This document shows, in pieces, positions 24,067 through 33,275 of a stretch of DNA of 40,326 bases (the first letter of the stretch is position 1; every line of letters starts with the position of its first letter). Source of the stretch: Nitrospira sp. CR1.2 (GTDB lineage: Bacteria > Nitrospirota > Nitrospiria > Nitrospirales > Nitrospiraceae). The DNA lies in NCBI GenBank assembly GCA_014055495.1, contig WIAG01000032.1, forward strand, positions 1-40,326. The letters are read 5' to 3'. A program made the position numbers and the translations under genes. The notes below the pieces were generated by a model. The model was not told the origin of the DNA, did not search any database, and saw only the letters and a program-made list of their open reading frames with translations.

Positions 24067-25017
24067 ATGATCAAGCCCATCGATGCCTCGCGCCTGAAGA
24101 CCTATCCGCTCCAGCGACGGCACAGTAAGGTGCAAGTCTCGAACTTCGCCACGGCCTGGACCGCCGGGCGATCATTCAAACGATTCCTGGACTCGCTCCC
24201 GGATATCCTCGCGGTGAAAACGCTGCGCGAGGTGGCGCGGGCCATCGCCAAGGCGCATCGCCACGGCCGGCCGGTGATCGTCGGCATGGGCGCCCATGTG
24301 GTGAAGGTCGGGTTGGGTCCGCTGCTCGTCGATCTGATGGAACGCGGCGTCGTCACCGCCCTCGCCATGAACGGCGCGGTCATTATCCACGACTTTGAAC
24401 TGGCCTTCATGGGACACACTTCGGAGGAGGTGGACGCAGAAATCGATTCCGGTCGATTCGGCATGGCGGAGGAAACCGGCCGCATGCTCAACGAGGCCAT
24501 CACGCTGGGCATGAAAGAAGGGCTGGGACTGGGCGAGTCACTGGGCCTCTATATCAACCGGCGTAAAGAGCAGTTTCCGAATCGAGCGACCAGCCTGCTG
24601 GCCACCGGAGCCAGACTGGGCCTCCCCGTCACGGTCCACGTGGCCGTCGGCACCGACATCATTCACATGCACCCCTCGGCAGATGGCGCGGCGATCGGTG
24701 CGGGCTCCCTGCTCGACTTCCGCCGCCTGGCTGCCGTTGTCTCCGGGATGGAAGGCGGGGTGTACCTCAATCTCGGGTCCGCCGTCATCCTGCCGGAAGT
24801 GTTCCTGAAGGCCGTCTCACTGGGTCGCAACCTTGGCCATTCGCTGACGAACATCACGACGGTCAACATGGATTTCCTCACGCATTACCGCCCGATGACC
24901 AATGTCGTGCGCCGACCGACTCAAAAAGGCGGCAAGGGATACGCACTCACCGGCCATCACGAAATCATGGTGCCGCTCTTGGCCGCCGCCGTGCTGGAAG
25001 AATTAGCCGGCAGGTGA
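24067..25017 (+). CDS. Conserved protein of unknown function, Rossmann-like
   Basis: A 316-residue protein from the ATG at 24067; an ATG at 23986 in the same frame would overlap gmhA and is rejected. RPVIVGMGAHVVKVGLGPLLVDLMERG, NGAVIIHDFELAFMGHTSEEV and a later HVAVGTDIIHMHPSADG are well-formed motifs, with Gly-rich loops and His/Asp clusters. The middle stretch recalls deoxyhypusine synthase-like folds (a Gly-rich loop followed by a TGA-x2-HD-like segment), but I am not sure. There is no signal peptide or membrane segment. It lies 31 bases after gmhA on the same strand, so it should be co-transcribed. The conserved-looking motifs suggest an enzyme; the substrate is unknown. Confidence 0.65.
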   Translation: MIKPIDASRLKTYPLQRRHSKVQVSNFATAWTAGRSFKRFLDSLPDILAVKTLREVARAIAKAHRHGRPVIVGMGAHVVKVGLGPLLVDLMERGVVTALAMNGAVIIHDFELAFMGHTSEEVDAEIDSGRFGMAEETGRMLNEAITLGMKEGLGLGESLGLYINRRKEQFPNRATSLLATGARLGLPVTVHVAVGTDIIHMHPSADGAAIGAGSLLDFRRLAAVVSGMEGGVYLNLGSAVILPEVFLKAVSLGRNLGHSLTNITTVNMDFLTHYRPMTNVVRRPTQKGGKGYALTGHHEIMVPLLAAAVLEELAGR

Positions 25018-25107
25018 TTCGAGCCGACAGGCGCGCTCTGCACCGTGCCGAACCGTCTTGCTACACCGTCGGCCATGATCACGGCAGGTGTGTGTGAGTC
25101 TTCAAAA

Positions 25108-25863
25108 ATGGTTGGGAATACCGTGCTGCCCGCCCCCGAATCGCTGCTCACCATCTGGACCGAATTCAATCGTCGCTATTTTCAGGGCGCACTGCCGCCT
25201 ATCCCCATTGAATGGAGTCGACGCCTGACCTCCTCGGCGGGGATGTTTGTCTGCCGAATCGGACCGAGGCAAGCCCTGCAGGGTGCCGACGAGGAGCGGC
25301 TGCGACGGCGCCGTATCCGGCTGTCGGCGCTCCTCCTGCAGCAGGGCGGCCCGGAGCCACAACGTGAAACGATCGTAACCTTGGCGCACGAGATGATTCA
25401 CCAGTGGCAATTCGACATCCTGAGGCGCCGCCCGAATCATGGGCCGGACTTTCGTCGCATGATGGCGCGCATGAACCAGGATGGGCTCGGCATCACGCTG
25501 TATCACTCGCTCGGCACAGCCGTGGCGGCCCTGGCCAAATATGCGTGGCGCTGCCAACACTGTGGGTCCATCTACCGACGACACCGCCGAACGATCCAAC
25601 CGCGCCGGCATGTGTGTGGATCCTGTCGCGGCCCACTCCGGGAACTCGCCGTGGACAACGAGGCATCGCCACCGGCATCGATCCCCGCCCCGCTGCCCAT
25701 GCCTTCACTCCACCGGCAAATCGACCTGCCGTTCCAACAGGATGCGGAAACAGTCCGCCAGCGGCGTTCTCGCGTCACTCAGCGGCTCACCGTACCGCAA
25801 GAGTACGATTCGCCCCTTCGCTTGCCGCGGCCTTGCTGGGCGGCCTTTTTGCGCATCCTGTAG
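25108..25863 (+). CDS. SprT-like zinc metalloprotease domain protein
   Basis: About 251 residues. LTIWTEFNRRYFQGALPPIPIEWSRR starts the SprT fold. TLAHEMIHQWQ holds the zinc motif H94, E95, H98, and NHGPDF gives the third ligand H111. Then comes a zinc ribbon: WRCQHCG (C149, C152) and VCGSC (C170, C173). In eukaryotes the SprT/Spartan family digests DNA-protein crosslinks; bacterial members are less studied. The last 70 residues are Pro- and Arg-rich and look disordered. The start is uncertain: in-frame GTG at 25045 and ATG at 25075 or 25108 are possible, with none well supported. The next gene, a DinB-type polymerase, is 93 bases downstream on the same strand. Confidence 0.85.
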   Translation: MVGNTVLPAPESLLTIWTEFNRRYFQGALPPIPIEWSRRLTSSAGMFVCRIGPRQALQGADEERLRRRRIRLSALLLQQGGPEPQRETIVTLAHEMIHQWQFDILRRRPNHGPDFRRMMARMNQDGLGITLYHSLGTAVAALAKYAWRCQHCGSIYRRHRRTIQPRRHVCGSCRGPLRELAVDNEASPPASIPAPLPMPSLHRQIDLPFQQDAETVRQRRSRVTQRLTVPQEYDSPLRLPRPCWAAFLRIL

Positions 25864-25956
25864 CGTGTAGTGATACGGGACGGCACGTGACGCCCAGCGT
25901 GCGCGATGATGCAAAGAGTGAGTGTTTCCGCAACCTACTAAAGGGGCTAAGCCCTC

Positions 25957-27150
25957 ATGTCCGCACGATGGACCCGCCAAATTCTTTTCGGTGATATCGA
26001 CGCGATGTTCGCCTCCGCCGCGGTACTCGCCGACCCCTCACTCGCTGGAAAACCGGTTGCCGTCGGCGGTCCGCCGCCCCGCGGCATCATCGCAGCCGCC
26101 AGTTACCCCGTCAGGCGGTTCGGCGTGAGATCCGCCATGCCGACCATCCAAGCCATGCGCCTCTGCCCCCACTTGATTCTGGTGCCGCCGAATCGACCAC
26201 TCTACGCGCGCCTGCACCGCCAGCTGCAGGACATCACGACCCGGTTTTTTCCTGAAACCGAATGGACCAGCATCGACGAGTTTTACACGGACACCACCAG
26301 GCTGCAGACGCGTCATCCCGATCCCCGGGCGTTGGGACAGACCCTCAAAGCTGCCATACTCGACGCGACCGGATTGACCTGCACGATCGCCCTGGCTTCC
26401 GGAAAGACCGTCGCCAAGATCGCCGCCGATGCCCACAAGCCCGACGGATTGGCCGTGATTGAACCGGGGACGGAGGCGGCGTTTCTGGCCCCGCTGCCGA
26501 TTCGTTCGTTACCGGGGATGGGGCCGAAGTCCACGGAGGCTGTCGAGCGCCTCGGGGTACATACGGTCGGTGATCTGCTCGCGCCGCATTGTGCAACCTC
26601 GCTCATGCGTCTCTTCGGCACACGCCTGGCTGCACTACAATCACTGGCACGCGGCCTCGATTCGGACCCCGTGGTGCCTGACCGTGAGGCTAAAAGCGTG
26701 AGCCATGAAACGACCTTCGAGGAAGATACGAACGATCCGGTCGTCCTGGAACCGATCGTCCACGGGTTTCTTGAAACGCTCGCGCACGATCTCCGGCGGG
26801 AGGGGTTGGCTGCCGGCGCCTTCACGGTCAAGCTGAAAGATTCGCACTTTCACATCACGACGCGGCAGCGGAAATTCGCAACACCGCTGAACTATGACCC
26901 GGACATGTGGCCGGACATTCGCCTTGCGCTGACCGGGCTCCTACAGCCGCGATCCCGCTACCGTCTGGTCGGACTCGGCCTGTCGGACCTCGCGCCGGCT
27001 CCGGAACCACTCTTCGACCGGCGCCAACGCGACGCGGTCGCGGTGCTCGACCAATTGATCGAGCGGCATGGCACCGGCGTCATTCGCCTCGGGGGACTCC
27101 CGCAGGGCAAGGACGGCGCTGCGACACGTCCACGCCGCACAAAGGCGTAA
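25957..27150 (+). CDS. DinB-type Y-family DNA polymerase (Pol IV-like)
   Basis: A 397-residue polymerase able to copy damaged templates. LFGDIDAMFAS contains D13 and D15 of the metal site and F18 at the steric-gate position; WTSIDEFYTD has D107 and E108, completing the active site. AAASYPVRRFGVRSAMP is the typical finger loop, RSLPGMGPKSTEAVERLGVHTVGDL the thumb helix-hairpin-helix, and AKSVSHETTFEEDT begins the little-finger domain. The usual clamp-binding motif near the C-terminus (Q-x2-L-x-LF) is not visible; the tail is Arg/Lys-rich. The first acidic motif (GDIDAMF) differs from the common VDMDAFF. No LexA-like operator was recognised upstream. Confidence 0.92.
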   Translation: MSARWTRQILFGDIDAMFASAAVLADPSLAGKPVAVGGPPPRGIIAAASYPVRRFGVRSAMPTIQAMRLCPHLILVPPNRPLYARLHRQLQDITTRFFPETEWTSIDEFYTDTTRLQTRHPDPRALGQTLKAAILDATGLTCTIALASGKTVAKIAADAHKPDGLAVIEPGTEAAFLAPLPIRSLPGMGPKSTEAVERLGVHTVGDLLAPHCATSLMRLFGTRLAALQSLARGLDSDPVVPDREAKSVSHETTFEEDTNDPVVLEPIVHGFLETLAHDLRREGLAAGAFTVKLKDSHFHITTRQRKFATPLNYDPDMWPDIRLALTGLLQPRSRYRLVGLGLSDLAPAPEPLFDRRQRDAVAVLDQLIERHGTGVIRLGGLPQGKDGAATRPRRTKA

Positions 27151-27243
27151 TGTAGCCGGGCGAGCCCAGGCGCTCATGGTTTCGAGGTGGCGGACTTTTT
27201 CCCCATCCTGCTAAGATGCACCTCTGGATCGACACCGACCATC

Positions 27244-27726
27244 ATGCCCACAAAAGTGATCACGCGAGAAGAACTGGCTTCCCTCCTGGCCAACCACCGC
27301 CGACAGCATCACCGCGTCGTCTTCACGAACGGCTGCTTCGACCTCATGCATATCGGTCATGTTCGCTACCTGCAGGCCGCTCGCGACCTCGGTGAGGTGC
27401 TCGTCGTGGGGGTGAACTCCGATGCCTCCGTACGCGCCCTGAGCAAAGGCCCCGATCGCCCCATCGTGCCCGATCACCAGCGGGCCGAGGTCCTTGCGGC
27501 GCTGGCCTGCGTGGACTATGTGGTGATTTTTCCCGAGCCGGATCCGGGTGCGCTCATTGCGACCCTCCAACCAGATGTTCTGGTCAAGGGCGGCGACTGG
27601 CCGATCGACCGGATTGTGGGCCGTGACACAGTCGAAGCGCGCGGCGGACGCGTCCACACCATCCCGCTCGTCCCCGGTGTCTCGACCACCACACTCGTAC
27701 AACGCATTCGCGCCACCAACGCCTAA
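27244..27726 (+). CDS. rfaE2: Heptose 1-phosphate adenylyltransferase
   Basis: A 160-residue nucleotidyltransferase that adds AMP to heptose 1-phosphate to give ADP-heptose. FTNGCFDLMHIGHVRYLQAA has the H-x-G-H motif (36-39) and is the family core; VVGVNSDASVRALSKGPDRP, VLVKGGDWP and VSTTTLVQRIR complete the pattern. This is only the C-terminal half of the E. coli HldE protein; the kinase half is separate, as in many bacteria. The start is the ATG at 27244, although an upstream GTG at 27187 is in frame. It lies directly before mfd, whose GTG start is 8 bases beyond the stop. Confidence 0.9.
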   Translation: MPTKVITREELASLLANHRRQHHRVVFTNGCFDLMHIGHVRYLQAARDLGEVLVVGVNSDASVRALSKGPDRPIVPDHQRAEVLAALACVDYVVIFPEPDPGALIATLQPDVLVKGGDWPIDRIVGRDTVEARGGRVHTIPLVPGVSTTTLVQRIRATNA

Positions 27727-27733
27727 GGACCCC

Positions 27734-30700
27734 GTGCCACCTGTCACGCCATTGCATCTGACCACCTGGCTCTCGCCTGTGCGAGAAGCCCTTCACACCG
27801 GATCGGGCAAACCCTGTCTCATGGGGTTGCATGGTTCGACGACCGGCTTCGGCCTCGCGCTGCTCACACAGAGCCTGCCCTCGCAACCGCTGGCTGACCG
27901 CTCCTGGCTGGTCGTCACCAAAACGGACGACGAGGCGGAGCGTCTCTATCGGGACACCCTCTTTTTCCGTACCCTCTGCGGACAATCGGGCGACGACCTC
28001 GCGCTCTTCCCGAAGTGGGAAACCTTGCCGTATGAATCGACCGTCCCCCACATCGATCTGGTCGCCCGCCGGATGCAGACGCTGCACCGGCTCTGCACGA
28101 CCGCCCGCACGGTGCTCTTCACCTCCGTCCCGGCGCTGATCCAACGCGTGTTGCCGGCGCTCGTCTTCAGCGATGCCCTGCTCTGCTTTCAACCCAACGG
28201 GTCGCTGGAGCGGGAGACGCTCGTCTCCGGTCTGTTGCGTCTGGGATATCGCAAGGGATCGGTGGTAGAAATTCCCGGCGAGTTCAGCATTCGCGGCGGT
28301 ATCGTCGATATCTACTCGACCGCATATCCCGATCCGCTGCGCGTGGAGTTTCTCGGCGACACCATCGAATCGATCCGCTTTTTCGATCCGGCCACACAGA
28401 AATCGACCGACAAGATCAAGCAGGCCTGGGTGTTGCCCGCGCGTGAGCTCATCCGCCTCGAAGACGCGCCCGACGCCCTTGCCCCCCTTCCCGCCGATGC
28501 CGAATGGCACGCGCCGTCCGTCTACGGCGCGATGGATAGCCTGCTGGATTATTTTCCGCAGCCCCCGGTGCTGGTGCTGGATCAGCCCCACACGCTCAAG
28601 GCTCACACGGCCGAATGTTGGCAGGTCGTCGAAGAAGGCTTCCTGCGCCATGAAGATCGCTCCGACCCGAACCCGTATCCGACGCCGGATCAGCTGTATC
28701 TCACTTGGGATCAAATTCTTGCGGCGACCAAGGGGTATGCCACGCTCGCCCTTGAACCGGTCACCGCACCGGACGCCAGTTGGGACCCGGTGATCACCTG
28801 CCCCGCGCAAACCCCGGCGAGTGTGGGCCTCGGCCAGCGCGGCACTGCCTTCAGCCACACATTGGAAGTGCTCGACCGTTTGCGCGAGGGAGGCCCGGTC
28901 GTCCTGGTGGCCCGCAGCCAAGGCCAGGTCGGCCGATTGCTCGCGCTGTTCGGTGAGCATGATCGGCCGGCGGTGGAATGGAAACCGGCCGCCCTGTCCG
29001 CCGGTGGCGCGCAGAAGGCTCCCTTCTCGGTCCTGAACGGCGACGTGTCCGCCGGCTTCCTTTCTCCCGACCTGCGCTTGGTCGTGCTGACCGAAGAAGA
29101 ACTGTTTGCGAAAGGCGCCCGCCACAAGCCGCAACACAAGAGCAAGGCCGCCACCTTCCTCTCTTCATTGGAGGACCTGAACGTCGGTGATTTTGTCGTG
29201 CACGTGCAGTACGGCATCGCGAAATATCAGGGGCTGCGCCGGCTTTCGGTGCAGGACTTCGACAGCGATTTTCTGGTGCTCGAATTTGCGGGTACAGACA
29301 AGCTCTATGTGCCGCTCGACCGGTTGAATCAAGTTCAACGGTACGCCGGTGCCGACGCGCATGTGCCTCGCCTCGACCGGCTCGGCGGAACGAGTTGGGC
29401 GAAAACGACGGCGAAGGTCAAGAAAGACATCGAAGAAATGGCGCACGAGCTCGTCGATCTGTACGCCAACCGGGAACTGGTCCATCGCACGTCATATGGG
29501 AAGGACAGCACGCTCTATCACGAGTTCGAGGCCGCCTTCGAATACGAAGAAACGCCCGACCAGCGGAAGGCGATCGAGGATATCTCCCACGATCTGGCTT
29601 CCACCAAACCGATGGATCGCCTTGTCTGCGGCGATGTGGGCTATGGCAAAACCGAAGTCGCCATGCGGGCCGCCTTCAAAGCCGTGGAAGAGAACAGGCA
29701 GGTCGCCGTGCTGGTGCCCACCACCCTCCTCGCCCACCAACATTACGATAATTTCGTGGAACGGTTCGCCCCCTTTCCGACTCGTGTCGCGTTGATTTCG
29801 CGATTTCAGTCTCCGAAGGAGACGAAGGCCATCATTAAGGACACAGCGGCCGGCTTGGTCGACATCTTGATCGGGACCCACCGGCTCCTCCAGAAGGACG
29901 TGCAGTTCCGCAACCTCGGGCTGGTGATCATCGACGAGGAACAATGGTTCGGAGTAAAGCACAAGGAACGCCTCAAACAGCTGCGTACGCAGGTCGACGT
30001 CTTGACCCTGACGGCCACGCCGATTCCCCGCACGCTGCAAATGACCATGACGAGCGTGCGCGACCTGTCGATCATCAACACTCCGCCGTCCGGGCGACTG
30101 GCCATCCGCACGCAGGTACTTCGCTTCAGCGAAAAGGCCATCCGCGAAGCGATTCTCCGAGAACTCGGCCGCGGCGGACAGACCTACTTCGTCCATAATC
30201 GTGTGGAGACCATGGAGCGGATGGGCGCCTGGCTCCAGGAGTTGGTGCCCGAGGCGCGCATCGTCATGGCGCACGGCCAGATGGATTCCAAACCGTTGGA
30301 AGCCGTCATGCTGAAGTTCTTCCACCGGGAGGCGGACATTTTGATTGCGTCCGCGATCATTCAATCCGGGATCGATGTGCCGACGGCCAATACGATCATC
30401 GTCAATCGCGCCGATACCTTCGGCCTCGCGCAACTCTACCAGCTGCGCGGCCGGGTGGGGCGAGGCGGCGAGCAAGCCTACGCCTATTTCCTGGTCCCCG
30501 ATGAAGGCAACCTGTCGGAGGATGCGCAAAAGCGGCTCACGGCCATCCAGCAATTTACCGAACTGGGGTCGGGCTTCCGCATCGCCGCCGCGGATTTGGA
30601 AATTCGTGGTGCGGGCAATCTGCTCGGCAAACAGCAATCAGGCCACATCGCCGCCATCGGCCTTGATCTCTACCTGCAAATGGTCGAACAGGCCGTGCAA

Positions 30701-31207
30701 CGCTTGAAAGGCCAGGTGGTGGAGGAAGAGCCGGATCCGGAACTTCGCCTCAGTGTCTCGGCCTATATTCCCGAGGACTACGTGGCCGACAGTCATCAAC
30801 GTCTGTCGCTCTACAAACGCCTGTCGTCCTGCGGCCAGCTCGGCGACCTGGCCCTCCTGCACGGAGAGATCGAAGACCGGTATGGCCACCCCCAGGACCC
30901 GGTCGAGCGACTGTTCGAACTCATGCAGATCCGACTCCTGGCCAAACAGCTGCGCCTGAGCTCCGTGGTCGAGCAGCCGCACGCCGTCGTGATCACCTTC
31001 GATTCCAAGGCCACGGTGTCGGAAATCGCCGTGCAGACGCTCATGGACCAATACAAGCGTCGGCTGCGATTCCTATCGCCACTGTCGTTTGAACTCCAGA
31101 TGCCGCATGACGACTGGAGTTTGGTCTTTCCAGAACTCAACGCAATCTTGCAAACCCTCCACGTCTGTGGTACCAACAACCAAGGGCCGAAGACAGGCTC
31201 ACCCTGA
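27734..31207 (+). CDS. mfd: Transcription-repair coupling factor
   Basis: A 1157-residue translocase that removes RNA polymerase stalled at DNA damage and recruits UvrA. The N-terminal part is UvrB-like (LFPKWETLPYES, GEFSIRGGIVDIY, VEFLGDTIESIRFFD). The polymerase-interaction domain begins near residue 484 with GDFVVHVQYGIAKYQGL. The helicase part has GDVGYGKTEVAMRA (about 633), IIDEEQWFGVKHKERLK (about 732), TATPIPRTLQM and QLRGRVGRGGEQAYAY. It starts at GTG 27734, with AAGGA four bases upstream; the open frame extends 62 codons further into rfaE2, but those codons are not expected to be translated. All motifs are intact. Confidence 0.96.
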   Translation: MPPVTPLHLTTWLSPVREALHTGSGKPCLMGLHGSTTGFGLALLTQSLPSQPLADRSWLVVTKTDDEAERLYRDTLFFRTLCGQSGDDLALFPKWETLPYESTVPHIDLVARRMQTLHRLCTTARTVLFTSVPALIQRVLPALVFSDALLCFQPNGSLERETLVSGLLRLGYRKGSVVEIPGEFSIRGGIVDIYSTAYPDPLRVEFLGDTIESIRFFDPATQKSTDKIKQAWVLPARELIRLEDAPDALAPLPADAEWHAPSVYGAMDSLLDYFPQPPVLVLDQPHTLKAHTAECWQVVEEGFLRHEDRSDPNPYPTPDQLYLTWDQILAATKGYATLALEPVTAPDASWDPVITCPAQTPASVGLGQRGTAFSHTLEVLDRLREGGPVVLVARSQGQVGRLLALFGEHDRPAVEWKPAALSAGGAQKAPFSVLNGDVSAGFLSPDLRLVVLTEEELFAKGARHKPQHKSKAATFLSSLEDLNVGDFVVHVQYGIAKYQGLRRLSVQDFDSDFLVLEFAGTDKLYVPLDRLNQVQRYAGADAHVPRLDRLGGTSWAKTTAKVKKDIEEMAHELVDLYANRELVHRTSYGKDSTLYHEFEAAFEYEETPDQRKAIEDISHDLASTKPMDRLVCGDVGYGKTEVAMRAAFKAVEENRQVAVLVPTTLLAHQHYDNFVERFAPFPTRVALISRFQSPKETKAIIKDTAAGLVDILIGTHRLLQKDVQFRNLGLVIIDEEQWFGVKHKERLKQLRTQVDVLTLTATPIPRTLQMTMTSVRDLSIINTPPSGRLAIRTQVLRFSEKAIREAILRELGRGGQTYFVHNRVETMERMGAWLQELVPEARIVMAHGQMDSKPLEAVMLKFFHREADILIASAIIQSGIDVPTANTIIVNRADTFGLAQLYQLRGRVGRGGEQAYAYFLVPDEGNLSEDAQKRLTAIQQFTELGSGFRIAAADLEIRGAGNLLGKQQSGHIAAIGLDLYLQMVEQAVQRLKGQVVEEEPDPELRLSVSAYIPEDYVADSHQRLSLYKRLSSCGQLGDLALLHGEIEDRYGHPQDPVERLFELMQIRLLAKQLRLSSVVEQPHAVVITFDSKATVSEIAVQTLMDQYKRRLRFLSPLSFELQMPHDDWSLVFPELNAILQTLHVCGTNNQGPKTGSP

Positions 31208-31236
31208 TCCTCGCACAGAATGCATCCCCCGACCGC

Positions 31237-32133
31237 ATGACGTCACGGCAGACTACTCATCATTCTCATTGGCACGTCCGACTGACCAGCGCCGCATTGG
31301 CGTTGTGTGCCCTCGGCTCACTCGCCGCCTGTACCGAACCGCCGCAGGAAGAGCCGGTGATCGCCATGATCAACGGACGCTCCATCACCCAGGCCGAGTT
31401 CGACATCCGGTGGGAGGAACTGTCCCAGGCGACCCGCGCCCGTTACGAAAAAGAAGGAGGAAAACGCCGGTTTCTCGATGAATTGATCATGCGCGAGTTG
31501 TTGATGCAGGAGGCGCGCAAGCAGGGGATCGATCAATCGGATGACATCCGCGAGAAGACGTTGCGATACCGTGAGCAGTTGATTCTGGATGAATTGCTGA
31601 AAGACCGGATCAAGACGAAGGTCGAGATCTCCAAAGAAGAATTGGATGCGTACCTCGAAAAACATGCCAACCAACTTCTGGCCAATCCCAAGGTACAAGT
31701 CTCGGTCATGCTGCTGCCGAACGTCTACGCGGCCAGAGACCTCAAACGCCAGGTAGAAGGCGGCGGTAACTTCACCAGGTTCGCCCTGCGGTATTCAATC
31801 GACGAGCGAAGCCGCGCCAAGGGCGGAGACCTGGGACCCTATCGCAAAGGCTTGCTGGAGCCGGAACTCGATGCCTTGATTCCTTCCATGCATCCCGGGG
31901 TGCTGAGCGATCCGATCAAGACCGACAAGGGCTACTACCTCCTGAAAGTGAGTCCGCTGGAGCAGGAAATTCTTCAGGCGGATCAAGCCACCCGCGAACG
32001 CCTTCGGCAGGAATTGCTGGCCGAAAAACGACGGAAACGCCTGGACGACGTCTTTGCCGAACTCCGCACCGGCGCGACGATCCGCATGGCCGATGCCGCT
32101 CGATACGTGACGGATGAAGCAGGGCGCCAGTAA
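31237..32133 (+). CDS. Parvulin-type peptidyl-prolyl isomerase, lipoprotein
   Basis: A 298-residue protein with a signal peptide ending in the lipobox SLAAC, Cys32. The N-terminal chaperone part starts with VIAMINGRSITQAEFDIRW and continues with helical FLDELIMRELLMQEARKQG. The PpiC parvulin domain lies at about residues 150-240: VQVSVMLLPN, GGDLGPYRKGLLEPEL and GYYLLKVS. Such lipoproteins, like PrsA, help fold exported proteins. It lies immediately after mfd on the same strand, with surA 110 bases beyond. I would not name it; SurA proper is the next gene. Confidence 0.9.
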   Translation: MTSRQTTHHSHWHVRLTSAALALCALGSLAACTEPPQEEPVIAMINGRSITQAEFDIRWEELSQATRARYEKEGGKRRFLDELIMRELLMQEARKQGIDQSDDIREKTLRYREQLILDELLKDRIKTKVEISKEELDAYLEKHANQLLANPKVQVSVMLLPNVYAARDLKRQVEGGGNFTRFALRYSIDERSRAKGGDLGPYRKGLLEPELDALIPSMHPGVLSDPIKTDKGYYLLKVSPLEQEILQADQATRERLRQELLAEKRRKRLDDVFAELRTGATIRMADAARYVTDEAGRQ

Positions 32134-32243
32134 TTCGGCACGCGTCGGCCCTGCGCGCATTCTGTGTTCTGACGATTCCCTCCTCTACTCCATAACAACG
32201 CTCCCCTTCTGAAGTCTCGATTGTGTACAATCCCACTACCCGT

Positions 32244-33275
32244 ATGAATCACCGATTGCATGCCGTCTCGACTCGCCTCCGCGCCATATTGGACATATCC
32301 GCCGGCACGAGTCCGTATTTCACTCCGTCGACCCGCCCGCTCCTCGGCCGGCTTGTCACCGGTCTCCTGCTCGGTGTCTGTGCCGTCATCCTCCTGACCG
32401 CTCCCGCGGAAGCCGCCAAACTGGAAGACCGCATTGTGGCCGTCGTGAATTCCGACCTGATCATGTGGTCGGAATTAAAGCGCGACCTGTTGCCCGACCA
32501 GGAGCGTCTGCGCAAACTCTACAGGGGCGAGGAGTTGGAACGCCGCCTCAAGACGGCCGAGGCCATCGCCGTCACGAAGATGATCGAGCGCAAACTGCAG
32601 CTTCAAGCCGCCAGGAACAAGGGTGTGGATGTGTCCGATCAGGAAGTCGGGCAGGCAATGGAAGAAATGAAGAAGCAGGGGGAAGCGCTTAACAGCTCCG
32701 ACCCGAACACCGCCAGGAACGTCCGCGAGCAACTGACATTGATGCGTGTGGTGGACCGAGAAGTGCGGGGCTTGATCATGGTGGCCGAGTCGGAGATGAA
32801 GCGATACTACCAGGAGCACCAGGATCGTTTTGCCTATCCTGAGGAATATCAATTGAGCCAAATCCTCATCAAGCCGCGAACGCCGGACGGGCTCGCGGCC
32901 GCTCAAGGGCGGGCGGAGGCGCTGCTGGCCACCTTGAAACAGGGGGAACCCTTCGAGGATCTGGCCATTCGCTTTTCCGACGGGGCGGACGCCTCACGCG
33001 GCGGCCGATTGGGACTGGTCCGGCAAGGGGAGTTGATTCCGGCGCTGGAACAGGCTCTCACCTCCCTGCAAGTTGGGCAGGTGACGGACATCGTGGAAAC
33101 TGCGGAAGGACTGCATATCGTGCGCGTCGACGACAAGAAACCGCGCCAGTTTCGACCCTTCGAACAGGTCAAGGCCGAAATCCAAACCCTGGTCTTCCAG
33201 CAAAAGACCGAGGATCAGTATCAGATCTGGATGGCCGACCTCAAAAACAAAGCGTACATCGAAATTAAGTTCTAA
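32244..33275 (+). CDS. surA: Periplasmic chaperone SurA
   Basis: About 343 residues from the ATG at 32244, a GTG at 32223 being the alternative. A long N-terminal stretch with a hydrophobic run (LVTGLLLGVCAVILLTAP) and an AEAA cleavage region is the signal peptide. KLEDRIVAVVNSDLIMWSELKRD opens the SurA chaperone domain, and one parvulin domain follows (YQLSQILIKPRTPDG, LGLVRQGELIPALEQALTSL, GLHIVRVDDKK). SurA brings outer-membrane proteins to the BAM complex; E. coli SurA has two parvulin domains, this one has one. The C-terminal 11 bases overlap the end of engB on the other strand. Confidence 0.9.
   Translation: MNHRLHAVSTRLRAILDISAGTSPYFTPSTRPLLGRLVTGLLLGVCAVILLTAPAEAAKLEDRIVAVVNSDLIMWSELKRDLLPDQERLRKLYRGEELERRLKTAEAIAVTKMIERKLQLQAARNKGVDVSDQEVGQAMEEMKKQGEALNSSDPNTARNVREQLTLMRVVDREVRGLIMVAESEMKRYYQEHQDRFAYPEEYQLSQILIKPRTPDGLAAAQGRAEALLATLKQGEPFEDLAIRFSDGADASRGGRLGLVRQGELIPALEQALTSLQVGQVTDIVETAEGLHIVRVDDKKPRQFRPFEQVKAEIQTLVFQQKTEDQYQIWMADLKNKAYIEIKF

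Noticed and set aside
25940-25956. Small hairpin AGGGGCTAAGCCCT just before the dinB-type start
   Set aside because: The stem is only about 4-5 bp and no known regulator or riboswitch fits it.
27584-29137. Minus-strand frame of 517 codons
   Set aside because: It is antisense to mfd and rfaE2; the sequence is Arg/Gly-rich in the way of shadow frames.
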